A stretch of DNA of 64,000 bases from Glaciihabitans sp. dw_435 (GCF_018449675.1 NZ_JAAVUZ010000005.1:1-64000); one strand, 5' to 3'; positions 44,462-55,566 are shown, numbered from the stretch's first letter. The notes: a model not told the origin generated them from the sequence alone. Numbers and translations are program-made.

Positions 44462-45532
44462 GTGGATGGATCTGGCCTGCTGACGGTCGCCCAACAGAGG
44501 CAGGCGCAAGTCGATGGTGTGCTCGAGCGCTTCTTCAGCCTAGCCAAGAACCGTGCGGTTCCCTTTGGTCCCGAATACGTGGAATTGTGGTCTACCCTCG
44601 AAGCCAACACGACGGGCGGCAAGCGGTTCAGGCCGCGCATGGTCTTCAGCGCCTATCAGGCACTCGGCGGCACCGACCTCGAAGCCGCCGCATACGTCGG
44701 CGCCGCCTTCGAGCTGCTGCACACCGCCCTGATCGTGCACGATGACGTCATCGACAGGGATTTCACCCGCCGTGGCATCCCGAACATCTCCGGTACCTAT
44801 CGCGACCGAGCCTCGCGCGCGGGAGCCAACGACTCGGACGCCGAGCACAAGGGCATCTCCGCGGCCGTCATCGCTGGCGACCTCGCCCTGTTCAACGCGT
44901 ACCGGCTCATCGATCGAAGCGGAGTGGCGGATGTCACGCGCCAGCGTCTCATCGAAGTGATGGATGACGCGCTCTTCGCCAGCGCCGCGGGCGAACTGAT
45001 TGACGTCGACTTCTCGCTGCTCGTGGAGATGCCGCGCGTGGATGACATCCTCATGATGGAGCGTCTCAAGACCGCCGTGTACTCGTTCGAGTGCCCGCTG
45101 CAGGCCGGGGCGATTCTCGCCGGCGCCTCCGAGGAGGTCGTGGCGACGCTCGCCGACTTTGGCCGGGAGATCGGCATCGCCTACCAGATCGTCGACGACC
45201 TGCTCGGGGTGTTCGGTGCGGAGGCCGAGACCGGCAAGACCACCATTGGCGACCTGCGCGAGGGCAAGCGCACCGTGCTGATCGCCTACGCCACGAGCAC
45301 GGCGGAGTGGCCGCTCATCGAGCCGCTGCTCGGCCGCCCCGACCTCACCGAGGCGCAGGCCGAGAGCATCCGTGCCGTGCTGGTCTCCAGCGGCGCCCAG
45401 AACTTCGCCCAGGGTCTCGCGCGCTACTACGCGAACCGCGCCCTTGCCCGCCTCGCGGAGCCGCACATCCCGCCCGCGCTGCGCGTCGAGCTGCACCCTG
45501 TCGCGGACGCCGTTCTTGGGCGGGTCAAGTGA
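44462..45532 (+). CDS. crtE: Geranylgeranyl diphosphate synthase
   Basis: Prenyltransferase making GGPP. About 356 residues, with GGKRFRPRM (about residues 51-59), the first Asp-rich motif VHDDVIDRD (about 90-98) and the second, IVDDLLGVFG (about 236-245). GTG 44462 follows TAGTCT (44449-44454) by seven bases, indicating a leaderless transcript; ATG 44438 is open but overlaps the idi start. Its stop overlaps crtB. First gene of the C50 carotenoid operon. Confidence 0.92.
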   Translation: MDGSGLLTVAQQRQAQVDGVLERFFSLAKNRAVPFGPEYVELWSTLEANTTGGKRFRPRMVFSAYQALGGTDLEAAAYVGAAFELLHTALIVHDDVIDRDFTRRGIPNISGTYRDRASRAGANDSDAEHKGISAAVIAGDLALFNAYRLIDRSGVADVTRQRLIEVMDDALFASAAGELIDVDFSLLVEMPRVDDILMMERLKTAVYSFECPLQAGAILAGASEEVVATLADFGREIGIAYQIVDDLLGVFGAEAETGKTTIGDLREGKRTVLIAYATSTAEWPLIEPLLGRPDLTEAQAESIRAVLVSSGAQNFAQGLARYYANRALARLAEPHIPPALRVELHPVADAVLGRVK

Positions 45533-46440
45533 GTCGTTCCGCCGCGCTCGGGTCGGCGGCATCCCGACCGACGCGCCCCCGCCCCGCCCTGTATGACCGG
45601 GTCGCGGAAGAGACCGCGAGCATCGTCATTCGCCGGTACTCCACCTCCTTCGGGCTGGCGTCGCGCCTGCTCGAACCGGAGGTGCGCCAGCACGTCGAGA
45701 ACATTTACGCCCTCGTGCGCGTTGCCGATGAGATCGTCGACGGCAGCGCAACAGACGCCGGGCTCGACACCGTCGGAGCTGCCCGCCAGCTCAACGAGCT
45801 CGAGCGCGAGACCGAATACGCGATGGAGAACGGTTTCAGCGCCAACCTCGTTGTGCACGCCTTCGGCCTGACCGCCCGCGAGACCGGATTCTCGGCCGAG
45901 CTCACCCAGCCGTTCTTCGAGTCGATGCGCACGGACCTCAGCGAGACCGAGCACGACCAGGAGAGCTTCGACCGCTACGTGTACGGCTCCGCCGAGGTCA
46001 TTGGGCTCATGTGCCTGCGCGCGTTCCTTCTGCACACCCAGACGACTCCGGATGACACGGAGCGGTTCGAAACCGGAGCGCGAAGTCTCGGCGCCGCATT
46101 CCAGAAGGTCAACTTCCTGCGCGACCTGTCCGCGGACTTCGAGTCGCTCGGACGCAGCTACTTTCCCGGCGTCAGTGTGAGCTCGTTCACCGAGGATGAC
46201 AAGGTGCGGCTGCTCGATGACATCGACGCCGACCTCAAGGTCTCGGCAGCCGTCATCCCGAGCCTGCCCTCCGGCAGCCGTCGTGCCGTTGCTCTCGCAC
46301 AGGCACTCTTCACCGATCTCGCCGTGCGGTTGCGTGCAACCCCGGCCAACCAGCTCGTCACCTCCCGTGTGCGCGTGCCAAATCCCGTCAAGCTGCGCAT
46401 CGCGGCGGCCGCGGCCATGGGAAGGACCCCGCGCGCATGA
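45529..46440 (+). CDS. crtB: Phytoene synthase
   Basis: Condenses two GGPP into phytoene. 303 residues of squalene/phytoene synthase type: YSTSFGLASRLL (about 37-48), the first Asp-rich VRVADEIVD (about 63-71), YVYGSAEVIGLMCLRAF (about 149-165) and the second LGAAFQKVNFLRDLSADFESLGR (about 187-209). The GTG start overlaps the crtE stop in a GTGA; the stop overlaps crtI. Confidence 0.95.
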   Translation: MSRSAALGSAASRPTRPRPALYDRVAEETASIVIRRYSTSFGLASRLLEPEVRQHVENIYALVRVADEIVDGSATDAGLDTVGAARQLNELERETEYAMENGFSANLVVHAFGLTARETGFSAELTQPFFESMRTDLSETEHDQESFDRYVYGSAEVIGLMCLRAFLLHTQTTPDDTERFETGARSLGAAFQKVNFLRDLSADFESLGRSYFPGVSVSSFTEDDKVRLLDDIDADLKVSAAVIPSLPSGSRRAVALAQALFTDLAVRLRATPANQLVTSRVRVPNPVKLRIAAAAAMGRTPRA

Positions 46441-48050
46441 GTCGTGTCATTGTTATCGGCGGCGGCATCAGCGGCCTCGCCTCTGCCGCGCTGCTCGCCC
46501 GCGACGGGCACACCGTCACCCTGCTGGAGGCGCGCTCCGACCTCGGCGGGCGCGCGGGCAGCTGGGAGGCCGAGGGCTTCCGCTTCGACACCGGCCCGTC
46601 GTGGTACCTCATGCCGGAGGTCTTCGATCACTTCTACAAGCTCATGGGCACCAGTGCCGCCGAGCAGCTCGACCTGGTAACCCTCGATCCCGGTTACCGG
46701 GTGTTCTTCGAGGGTGAGAGCGAACCGCTCGAGGTCGCGCTCAACCGTGACGACAACATCGCGATGTTCGAGCGGGTGGAACCGGGCGCCGGCGCGAAGC
46801 TCGACACGTACCTCGAGTCCGCGCGCGAGACGTACGAAATGGCCAAGGCCAAGTTCCTCTACACGAGCTTCCAGGACCTGCGCCCGATCGCCACGAAAGA
46901 CGTGCTGAAGCAGACGGCGAAGCTCGGACGACTGCTGCTCGAGCCGCTGTCCAAGCTCGCCGCGCGCACGGTGAAGGATGACCGTCTGCAGAAGATCCTC
47001 GGATACCCCGCCGTCTTCCTCGGCTCGTCGCCCTACATCGCGCCGAGCATGTACCACCTGATGAGCCACCTCGACATGGCGGACGGCGTCATGTACCCCA
47101 TGGGTGGCTTCACCACGATCATCGATTCGATCGCCGCGCTCGCCCGCGCCGAGGGGGTATCCATCGTCACGGGTGCCTCCGTCGGCAGGATCACCGTTGT
47201 CGATGGTGTCGCGACCGGGGTGGAGTACGTCGACGAGGGAGGGCAGGCCCGCACGCTGGAGGCCGACATCGTCGTGTCATCCGCCGACCTGCACCACACC
47301 GAGACGCGCATGCTCGACCGTGCGCACCAGACCTATCCCGAGGAGTACTGGGCCAAGGCGACTCCGGGCCCCAGCGCCCTGCTGCTCTACCTGGGTGTCG
47401 ACGGCGAGGTGCCCGAGCTCGAGCACCACACCCTGCTCTTCACCAAGGAGTGGCAGACCGGGTTCGAGGCGATCTTCGGCAAGAACTCGCGGATGCCGTC
47501 GCCGGCGTCGCTCTACGTGTGCAAGCCGAGCGGGGTCGACAAATCCACCGCGCCGGCCGGTCACACAAACCTGTTTGTGCTCGTGCCGATTCCAGCAGAC
47601 CCGAGCATCGGTCGCGGCGGAGAGTACGGCGACGGTGACGCCCGCATCGAGGCGCTCGCGGACACGGTCATCGCGCAGATCGCGCAGTGGACGGGCATCC
47701 CGAACCTCGCGGAGCGCATCAGCGTTCGGCGCACCGTCGGCCCCGGCGACTTCGTGGACGACCTCAACTCCTGGCGGGGCACGGCCCTCGGGCCCGCCCA
47801 CATCCTCAAGCAGAGCGCGTTCTTCCGTGCCGGCAACATCTCCAAGAAGGTGAAAGGCCTGTACTACGCGGGCGGCTCGACGATCCCGGGTATCGGTCTG
47901 CCGATGTGCCTGATCAGCGCCGAGATTCTCATCAAGCGTCTGCGGGGGGATGTCACGACGGGTCCCATGCCGGAACCGCTGCTGCCGACCGTGGCTCCCG
48001 CCGCGCCGAGTCCTGCCCCCGCGGCACCCGGGACGGGCACCGCCGGCTGA
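46437..48050 (+). CDS. crtI: Phytoene desaturase
   Basis: FAD-dependent desaturase converting phytoene to lycopene in four steps. 537 residues: N-terminal dinucleotide motif VIGGGISGLASAALLARDGH (about 5-24) with the usual LEARSDLGGRAGSW continuation, and the C-terminal signature KGLYYAGGSTIPGIGLPM (about 475-492). The last ~25 residues form an Ala/Pro-rich tail, beyond the family norm. Overlaps on both sides show tight operon coupling. Confidence 0.95.
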   Translation: MSRVIVIGGGISGLASAALLARDGHTVTLLEARSDLGGRAGSWEAEGFRFDTGPSWYLMPEVFDHFYKLMGTSAAEQLDLVTLDPGYRVFFEGESEPLEVALNRDDNIAMFERVEPGAGAKLDTYLESARETYEMAKAKFLYTSFQDLRPIATKDVLKQTAKLGRLLLEPLSKLAARTVKDDRLQKILGYPAVFLGSSPYIAPSMYHLMSHLDMADGVMYPMGGFTTIIDSIAALARAEGVSIVTGASVGRITVVDGVATGVEYVDEGGQARTLEADIVVSSADLHHTETRMLDRAHQTYPEEYWAKATPGPSALLLYLGVDGEVPELEHHTLLFTKEWQTGFEAIFGKNSRMPSPASLYVCKPSGVDKSTAPAGHTNLFVLVPIPADPSIGRGGEYGDGDARIEALADTVIAQIAQWTGIPNLAERISVRRTVGPGDFVDDLNSWRGTALGPAHILKQSAFFRAGNISKKVKGLYYAGGSTIPGIGLPMCLISAEILIKRLRGDVTTGPMPEPLLPTVAPAAPSPAPAAPGTGTAG

Positions 48051-48379
48051 TGCCCGTTCTGTACCTGGTCGCGCTCGCGATCGCGCTCACCGGGATGGTG
48101 ATGCTCGACCGCCGCTTCCGCCTGTTCTTCTGGCGTGACGCCCGGCGCGCGACCATCGTGCTGGTGGCCGGCGTGGTGTTCTTCCTCGTCTGGGATCTGC
48201 TCGGCATCGGCCTCGGCATCTTCTTCCGCGGGGAGACGGCCTTCATGACGGGCCTGCAGCTGGCACCCGAGCTGCCGCTCGAGGAAATCTTCTTCCTCGC
48301 ACTCCTCTGCTACCTCACCATGAACGTCTACGGCTTCGGGATGACCCTGCTCTCCCGTCACCGGAGCGTGCCGCGATGA
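48050..48379 (+). CDS. crtYe: C50 carotenoid epsilon/gamma-cyclase subunit
   Basis: Small membrane protein of 109 residues with three hydrophobic helices, carrying the heterodimeric lycopene-cyclase-type motif PELPLEEIFFLALL (about 74-87). It works with the next gene product to cyclise C50 flavuxanthin-type ends. Start ATG 48050 overlaps the crtI stop by one base. Confidence 0.87.
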   Translation: MPVLYLVALAIALTGMVMLDRRFRLFFWRDARRATIVLVAGVVFFLVWDLLGIGLGIFFRGETAFMTGLQLAPELPLEEIFFLALLCYLTMNVYGFGMTLLSRHRSVPR

Positions 48380-48681
48380 CGTACTGGGCCCTCAACGCGA
48401 TCTTCCTCGGGGCGACGGCGGTCGTGGCGCTCGCCGCGGTCTTCTCCCGCCGCGCACCCCGGTGGGGCGCCGTGGCGTTATGCCTTGGCGTCCTCCTGGT
48501 GATGACGGCGGTCTTCGACAACGTCATGATCGGCATCGGGCTGGTTGACTACAACCACGCGCTCATCAGCGGGGCCTTCATTGGCGTGGCACCGCTGGAG
48601 GATTTCGCGTATGCGGTGGCGGGGGTCATCCTGTTGCCATCCCTGTGGACTTTGATCGGATCCCGACGTGACCCTGCCTGA
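48376..48681 (+). CDS. crtYf: C50 carotenoid cyclase second subunit
   Basis: 101 residues, three hydrophobic helices, with the motif GAFIGVAPLEDFAYAVAG (about 67-84) matching PLEDFxY of heterodimeric cyclases. It overlaps crtYe by four bases and crtEb by 14. The subunit pair decides ring type (decaprenoxanthin versus sarcinaxanthin), which cannot be read by eye. Confidence 0.87.
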   Translation: MTYWALNAIFLGATAVVALAAVFSRRAPRWGAVALCLGVLLVMTAVFDNVMIGIGLVDYNHALISGAFIGVAPLEDFAYAVAGVILLPSLWTLIGSRRDPA

Positions 48682-49615
48682 CGACGTGCCCGGCCAGCCC
48701 GCCCCCACCGCGCCCGCCCGTAAGGGGCGCACCCAGACGAGCGTTCTGCGCGCGCTGTTCGTGTCGTCCCGGCCGCTGAGCTGGATCAACACGGCCTTTC
48801 CGTTTGCCGCCGGCTACCTGATGACCACCCGCGAGGTCGATGTGACATTCGTCATCGGCACGCTGTACTTCCTCATCCCATACAACCTCGCGATGTACGG
48901 CATCAACGACGTGTTCGACTACGAGTCCGACCTGCGTAACCCCCGCAAGGGCGGCGTAGAGGGCGCGCTGCTGGACCGGCGGATGCACCGGCCGACGCTG
49001 ATCGCGGCCGCCGCGACCAACATTCCGTTCCTGGTATATCTCGTGATCGTGGGATCACCGCTGTCGTGGCTCGTGCTGGCCATCAGCGTATTCGCCGTCA
49101 TCGCCTACTCGGCCCCCGTGCTGCGTTTCAAGGAACGCCCGGTCGTGGACTCGGTGACGTCGAGTACCCACTTCGTCTCGCCGGCGATCTACGGGCTCGT
49201 GCTCGCCGGGGCGATCTTCACGCCGCAGCTGTGGCTGGTGCTCGCCGCCTTCTTCCTCTGGGGCCTCGCGTCGCACGCGTTCGGTGCAGTGCAAGACATC
49301 GTGGCCGACCGCGAGGGGGGCATCGGCTCCATCGCCACCGCGTTCGGCGGAGCCGTAACGGTGCGGCTGTCCGTCATCTCCTACCTGCTCGCCGGAGTGC
49401 TGTTGCTGTTCACCGCGTGGCCGGGGCCGATCGCTGCAATTCTCGCGCTGCCCTACGCCGCCAGTTGCGCGCCGTTCTGGTCGGTGACGGATGCCTCGGC
49501 CGAGACCGCCAACCGCGGATGGAAGCGATTCCTGCTCTTCAACTTCATCAGCGGCTTTATCGTCACTCTGCTGTTCATCGCCTACTGGATCGGGCACCCC
49601 GCCGCCGGCGCCTGA
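48668..49615 (+). CDS. crtEb: Lycopene elongase (C50 prenyltransferase)
   Basis: UbiA-family membrane prenyltransferase adding two C5 units to lycopene. 315 residues, about eight helices, with the Asp-rich YGINDVFDYESDLRNPRKGG (about 77-96) and the second site DIVADREGGIGSIATAFGG (about 210-228). Start GTG 48668 lies inside crtYf. Presence of this gene with crtYe/crtYf indicates C50 rather than C40 pigment. Last gene of the operon. Confidence 0.92.
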   Translation: MTLPDDVPGQPAPTAPARKGRTQTSVLRALFVSSRPLSWINTAFPFAAGYLMTTREVDVTFVIGTLYFLIPYNLAMYGINDVFDYESDLRNPRKGGVEGALLDRRMHRPTLIAAAATNIPFLVYLVIVGSPLSWLVLAISVFAVIAYSAPVLRFKERPVVDSVTSSTHFVSPAIYGLVLAGAIFTPQLWLVLAAFFLWGLASHAFGAVQDIVADREGGIGSIATAFGGAVTVRLSVISYLLAGVLLLFTAWPGPIAAILALPYAASCAPFWSVTDASAETANRGWKRFLLFNFISGFIVTLLFIAYWIGHPAAGA

Positions 49616-49709
49616 GCGACCCCGCCTCACCATTGCCCCTTGTGGACGCCTTGTGCCCGATCCGACGCCGAGGCCACAATGCCAGAAGGACAACAAGGAG
49701 GTCGTACCC

Positions 49710-50123
49710 ATGGCAACCACGCTCAACCCCTACATCAACTTCCGCGACAGCGCCCGGGAAGCGGGGGAGTTCTACCACTCCGTGTTTGGCGGGGAACTGA
49801 CCGTCAGCACCTTCGGCGAGTTCCACGCGAGCGAGGATCCGGCCGAGGCCGACAAGGTCATGCACTCGCAACTGACGAACCCTAACGGGCTCATCTTCAT
49901 GATTGCCGACACTCCCAACTCCATGGAGTACACGCCCGGCAACAACATCTCGGTTTCCCTCAGTGGCGAGGATGAAACCGAGTTGACGGGTTACTGGGAG
50001 GGGTTGAGTGACGGGGCGACCGTCGCGCAGCCGCTCACCGAGGCACCGTGGGGTGACAAGTTCGGCATGCTCGTCGACAAGTTCGGCATCAACTGGTTGG
50101 TCAACATCGCAGGAAAGAAGTAA
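49710..50123 (+). CDS. VOC family (PhnB-like) protein
   Basis: 137 residues with the two beta-alpha-beta-beta-beta repeats of glyoxalase-fold proteins: LNPYINFRDSAREAGEFYHSVFGG at the start (split at about residues 5-28) and PWGDKFGMLVDKFGINWLVN at the end. It resembles PhnB/3-demethylubiquinone methyltransferase-like VOC proteins with unknown substrate. Strong AAGGAGGT ribosome binding site before ATG 49710. Confidence 0.85.
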   Translation: MATTLNPYINFRDSAREAGEFYHSVFGGELTVSTFGEFHASEDPAEADKVMHSQLTNPNGLIFMIADTPNSMEYTPGNNISVSLSGEDETELTGYWEGLSDGATVAQPLTEAPWGDKFGMLVDKFGINWLVNIAGKK

Positions 50124-50186
50124 GAAACCCCGTCGGATGTCGCGGCGATCGACCCCTGCGGATCATCGCGGCGCTCCGGGCTGGCG

Positions 50187-50627
50187 TCAGTTGTCCGCCC
50201 AGCCGAGGTTGCGGGCGATGCGCTCCATCGTGTCGATCATCGCGCTGTACTCGCCGGTGGTGAGTCCCTCCGTCGCGATCTCCCGGTTGGCGGCGACCAC
50301 GTCCGCGAGCCGACGGTAGGCGACCGATCCCCGCTCGGTTACCTCATACCCGGCGGGAGTCGCGTCGACCCACCCGCTCTCGATCAGTTCACTGAGGTGC
50401 TCGACGGATGACTCGGGCTCGATGTCCGCGCGCGGGTTCGGCGCCGCGAGGAACGGCGCGATCGCGACATCCAGTTGCTCCACCGTCGCCCCTCCCGTGG
50501 AGAGGACGCTGAGCAGCTGCCACTGCCGGCGGGTGACGCCGTGCTCCTCCAGGGTGGACGCGAATCGCTCGTCGATCATGCGGTCGAGGAGCTTGAGCCA
50601 GAAGCCGAGGGGGCGTTGTTCCGTCAT
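50187..50627 (-). CDS. MarR family transcriptional regulator
   Basis: 146 residues with a MarR-like winged helix (TRRQWQLLSVLSTGGATVEQLD, with an unusual long insertion after it, then EHLSELIESGWV and TERGSVAYRRLADVV). It lies about 570 bp beyond crtEb on the opposite strand. In corynebacteria a MarR regulator (CrtR) controls crtE, so this gene is a candidate, but proximity is the only support. Start ATG 50627; GTG/ATG further upstream are alternatives. Confidence 0.8.
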   Translation of the reverse strand: MTEQRPLGFWLKLLDRMIDERFASTLEEHGVTRRQWQLLSVLSTGGATVEQLDVAIAPFLAAPNPRADIEPESSVEHLSELIESGWVDATPAGYEVTERGSVAYRRLADVVAANREIATEGLTTGEYSAMIDTMERIARNLGWADN

Positions 50628-50694
50628 ACCCTCAACGGTAGGCACGCGGCGGGCAAAACTGAAGGCACTTGCGGTCGCCCCCTCGGGCGCTGGT

Positions 50695-51483
50695 CTAGTA
50701 CTTAAAGGCGAGCTCGGCGGGGTAGTCGCCGAGGGCCGTGAGCTGTTCGACGGCCGTGGTGAGGTGCGCGAGCGTGAGGCCGAGGATGCCGGGACCGAAG
50801 CTCACGCGGGAGACCCCGAGTTCCGCGAGCTTCTTCAGTGGCACGGAGGAGGGGTTCGAGATGACCGAGATCTTGCCGTCGATCTCGTCGAGGGCGCGCT
50901 TGACGAGATCCTCGGTGCCGAGGCCCAGGACGAACGCGACGTCGGCGCCGGCGGCAAGGTAGGCGTTGGCGCGCGTGACGGCGTCGGACCACTCGCCACC
51001 ACCGGCGAGGGTATCGACACGGGCGTTGATCACGAGGGGAACGCCCGTCTTGTCCGCGGCGGCGCGCGCGGCGGCAACCCGCGCGACAGCGGTGTCGAGG
51101 TCGAAGAGGGGTGCCTTGGGCGCTCCGACACTGTCTTCGATGTTGATGCCGGCTGCACCGGCCGCGATGAGCTGTTCGACGTTGTGCTGTACGCCCGAGG
51201 CATCCGCCGCGTATCCCTTCTCGAAGTCGATCGAGACGGGGAGGTCGACGGCGTCGATGATGACGCGGGCGGCCGCGATGGCCTGGTCGACGGTGAGGCC
51301 CTCGCCATCCTCGACGCCGTGGGCGAAGGAGACGGCGTGGCTAGCGGACGCGAGCGCGCGAACGCCCGGGGTGCCGGCGACGATGCGGGCGGTGACGGCA
51401 TCCCAGACGTTGGTAACGATGAGGGGAGTGCCGGGCACGTGAAGTGAGCGGAGGAGTTCGGCCTTGTCAGCGGTGGTTGTCAT
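50695..51483 (-). CDS. Isocitrate lyase / PEP mutase family protein
   Basis: 262-residue TIM-barrel enzyme: TPLIVTNVWDAVTARIV (about residues 19-35), SIDFEKGYA (about 94-102, Mg-binding), INIEDSVG (about 124-131) and INARVDTL (about 159-166). Family members act on PEP, methylisocitrate or oxaloacetate-type acids. The typical KRCGH loop of true lyases is absent, so the reaction is unassigned. Single leftward gene. Confidence 0.87.
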   Translation of the reverse strand: MTTTADKAELLRSLHVPGTPLIVTNVWDAVTARIVAGTPGVRALASASHAVSFAHGVEDGEGLTVDQAIAAARVIIDAVDLPVSIDFEKGYAADASGVQHNVEQLIAAGAAGINIEDSVGAPKAPLFDLDTAVARVAAARAAADKTGVPLVINARVDTLAGGGEWSDAVTRANAYLAAGADVAFVLGLGTEDLVKRALDEIDGKISVISNPSSVPLKKLAELGVSRVSFGPGILGLTLAHLTTAVEQLTALGDYPAELAFKY

Positions 51484-51523
51484 GCCTCAAGCATGGTGCG
51501 GGAAGCCTGAGCGCGCGATGAAA

Positions 51524-52873
51524 TTACGCCGCGTTGCGGCCCTGCGCCTTGACCGGGATGAGCAGCACGAGCCCGACGGCGAGAACAAGGACGATACCGA
51601 GGATGCCCCAGATCTGACCGTTGAACAGGGTGACGGCCAGCGCGAACAGCGAGGGCGCGAGGAACGTGGCCGCCTTGCCCGTGGTGGCGTACAGACCGAA
51701 CACCTCGCCCTCCCGACCGGCCGGGATGACCCGGGCGAGGAACGTGCGGCTCGCCGACTGGGCCGGGCCGACGAAGATGCACATCAGCAGGCCGAAGATC
51801 CAGAAGACGCCGGTGCCGCCACCGCTGAAGATGAGGAGGGCGAGGCCGGCGACGATGGCGCCCGAGATGGAGAACACCATGACGAACTTTGCGCCGAGGC
51901 GGTCGTCGAGACGGCCGATCAGCAGGGTCGAGACGCCGGCGATGAGGTTGGCCACGATGGCGAAGACGATGACGTCGCCGCTGGAGAAGCCAAAGCTGCC
52001 GGCGGCAAGCACGCCGCCGAAGGTGAAGACACCGGTGAGGCCGTCGCGGAAGATCGCGCTGGAAATCAGGAAGATGACCGTTTGGCGGTTGGTGCGCCAC
52101 AGGGCGGCGATGTCGCGGAAGAGCACTCCGTAGGAGCGGAAGAACCCGACGCGCGGAAGGGTGGCGGCGCTCTTCGGGAACTCCGGCACCGTGAAGAATA
52201 TGGGGAGGGAGAAGATCGTGAACCAGAGGGCGGCGAGCAGCATGGAGACCCGCACCGAGAGCCCGTTGGCGTCGGTGACGCCGAACAGTCCCACATCGGG
52301 GTGGATGAAGCCGAAGTAGAGGATGAGTAGCAGCACGATGCCGCCGAAGTACCCCATTGACCAGCCGAAGCCGCTGATCTTGCCGATCGTGCTCGGTGTT
52401 GAGACCTGGGCCAGCATCGCGTTGTAGTTGACGCTCGCGAGCTCGAAGAAGATGGTGCCGGCGGCGATGAGGAACAGTCCGAGCACGAGGAGCTCAGCCC
52501 GGGGCTCAACGAAGAACAGCAGGGCGCTGGTGACAATGACGGCGGCGGTGTTGACGGCGAGCCAGAGTTTGCGGCGCCCCGAGCCATCCGATCGCTGTCC
52601 CGTTACCGGCGCGAGCACGGCGATGATAAGGCCGGCGCCCGCGGTCGCCCAGCCGAGCATTGCGGTGACGTAGGTCGTGCCGCCGAACGCGGGGGTGTCG
52701 GTGAGGTAGACGGAGAACACAAACGTGACGATGACCGCGTTGAAGGCGGCTCCGCCCCAGTCCCAGAACGCCCACGCCGCAATGTGGGACCGCGGGATCG
52801 TCTTTCCGGCCTGGCTGTCGAGGCCCGGGGCGGGAAGGGGATGTGCAGAACCCACCAGGTTCGTTTCCGTCAT
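51524..52873 (-). CDS. MFS transporter, UMF1/Atg22-like family
   Basis: 449 residues with about 12 hydrophobic helices. The N-terminal signature AAWAFWDWGGAAFNAVIVTFVFSVYL (split at about residues 31-56) and LMCIFVGPAQSASRTFLARVIP (about 366-387) match the UMF1 (vacuole-effluxer-like) family; substrates are unknown in bacteria, amino acids being one suggestion. ATG 52873 is chosen; the longer open frame would run into the dnaK promoter region. Confidence 0.85.
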   Translation of the reverse strand: MTETNLVGSAHPLPAPGLDSQAGKTIPRSHIAAWAFWDWGGAAFNAVIVTFVFSVYLTDTPAFGGTTYVTAMLGWATAGAGLIIAVLAPVTGQRSDGSGRRKLWLAVNTAAVIVTSALLFFVEPRAELLVLGLFLIAAGTIFFELASVNYNAMLAQVSTPSTIGKISGFGWSMGYFGGIVLLLILYFGFIHPDVGLFGVTDANGLSVRVSMLLAALWFTIFSLPIFFTVPEFPKSAATLPRVGFFRSYGVLFRDIAALWRTNRQTVIFLISSAIFRDGLTGVFTFGGVLAAGSFGFSSGDVIVFAIVANLIAGVSTLLIGRLDDRLGAKFVMVFSISGAIVAGLALLIFSGGGTGVFWIFGLLMCIFVGPAQSASRTFLARVIPAGREGEVFGLYATTGKAATFLAPSLFALAVTLFNGQIWGILGIVLVLAVGLVLLIPVKAQGRNAA

Positions 52874-52919
52874 GCGCACAGGGTAGTCGGCGCCGGGGAC
52901 GCGCGGGTAAACACGTGAG

Positions 52920-53003
52920 GTTGAGTCACTCCCACTCAACTTTCAGCTGACTGACTTGACACGGATAGATTGCGTTGGGAAACTTGATACAGCGAGGCTC
53001 AAG
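52920..53003 (+). promoter_or_regulatory. dnaK promoter with two HAIR (HspR) operators
   Basis: A HAIR inverted repeat, TTGAGT-N7-ACTCAA, lies at 52920-52940; a second, weaker copy (CTTGATA-N7-GCTCAAG) lies at 52983-53003. Between them is a good sigma-70-type promoter: TTGACA (52956-52961) and GAAACT (52979-52984), 17 bp apart. The second HAIR overlaps the -10. HspR, encoded at the operon end, with DnaK as co-repressor, is the expected regulator. Confidence 0.88.
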
Positions 53004-53034
53004 TCCTCGCATAAGCATTCTCGTAGAGGAGTAA

Positions 53035-54909
<1,875 letters not shown>

Positions 54910-54912
54910 CCC

Positions 54913-55566
54913 GTGGCCAAGGACAAGGACAACAACAACGGTTCCGACGAGCCAGTAGTCCCGACCGAGGCAGGTGAAGGAGCGGAGGCGACGGCCTCCG
55001 CTCCCCGACCTTCCCAGGCCGAACCGCACTCGGAAGACGGTGATACTGCATCCGTGGAAACCGCCGACGACCTGATCCAGGCCGAAGGCCCCGACGTGGA
55101 AATGCTGTCGGACGAGGAGGTGGCATTCATCGAACAGGGTGAAAAAGACCTCGTCGCCGAAATGCGCAACGACATGCTGCGCGCGCAGGCGGAGCTCGTC
55201 AACTTCCGTACACGAGTGGAGCGTGATCGCGTCGCCAACCGTGAAGCGGTCATCGCCGAGGTCATCCGTTCCCTCCTGCCGGCTATCGACGACCTCGCCC
55301 GTGCCGAGAAGCACGGCGACCTCGAGGGAAGCCCCCTCGAGGTGGTTGCGAAGAAGATCCGCACCGCGTTCGACCGCTTCGGACTGCGCATCGTGGGAGA
55401 AAAGGGCGAGGCATTCGACCCCAACTTCCATGAGGCACTGGTTCAGGTTCCGTCGCCCGACGTGAAGGTGAACACCGTTGCCGACGTCATCGAGCCCGGG
55501 TATGCACTGGGTGACCGTCTGCTTCGCGCAGCCAAGGTCGCCGTGTCGGTTCCGAGCGACAGCTAA
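54913..55566 (+). CDS. grpE: Nucleotide exchange factor GrpE
   Basis: 217 residues. Acidic, disordered N-terminus (about 1-70), then the long helix with RNDMLRAQAELVNFRTRVERD (split about 85-105) and a beta-domain ending AFDPNFHEALVQVPSPDV...GYALGDRLLRAAKVAVS, the GrpE signature. Exchanges ADP for ATP on DnaK. GTG start three bases after dnaK. Confidence 0.96.
   Translation: MAKDKDNNNGSDEPVVPTEAGEGAEATASAPRPSQAEPHSEDGDTASVETADDLIQAEGPDVEMLSDEEVAFIEQGEKDLVAEMRNDMLRAQAELVNFRTRVERDRVANREAVIAEVIRSLLPAIDDLARAEKHGDLEGSPLEVVAKKIRTAFDRFGLRIVGEKGEAFDPNFHEALVQVPSPDVKVNTVADVIEPGYALGDRLLRAAKVAVSVPSDS

Noticed and set aside
48050-48681. Beta-carotene (C40) cyclase genes
   Set aside because: The two small heterodimeric cyclase subunits are followed directly by crtEb, the lycopene elongase, which marks a C50 pathway; a retinal precursor is not the expected end product.
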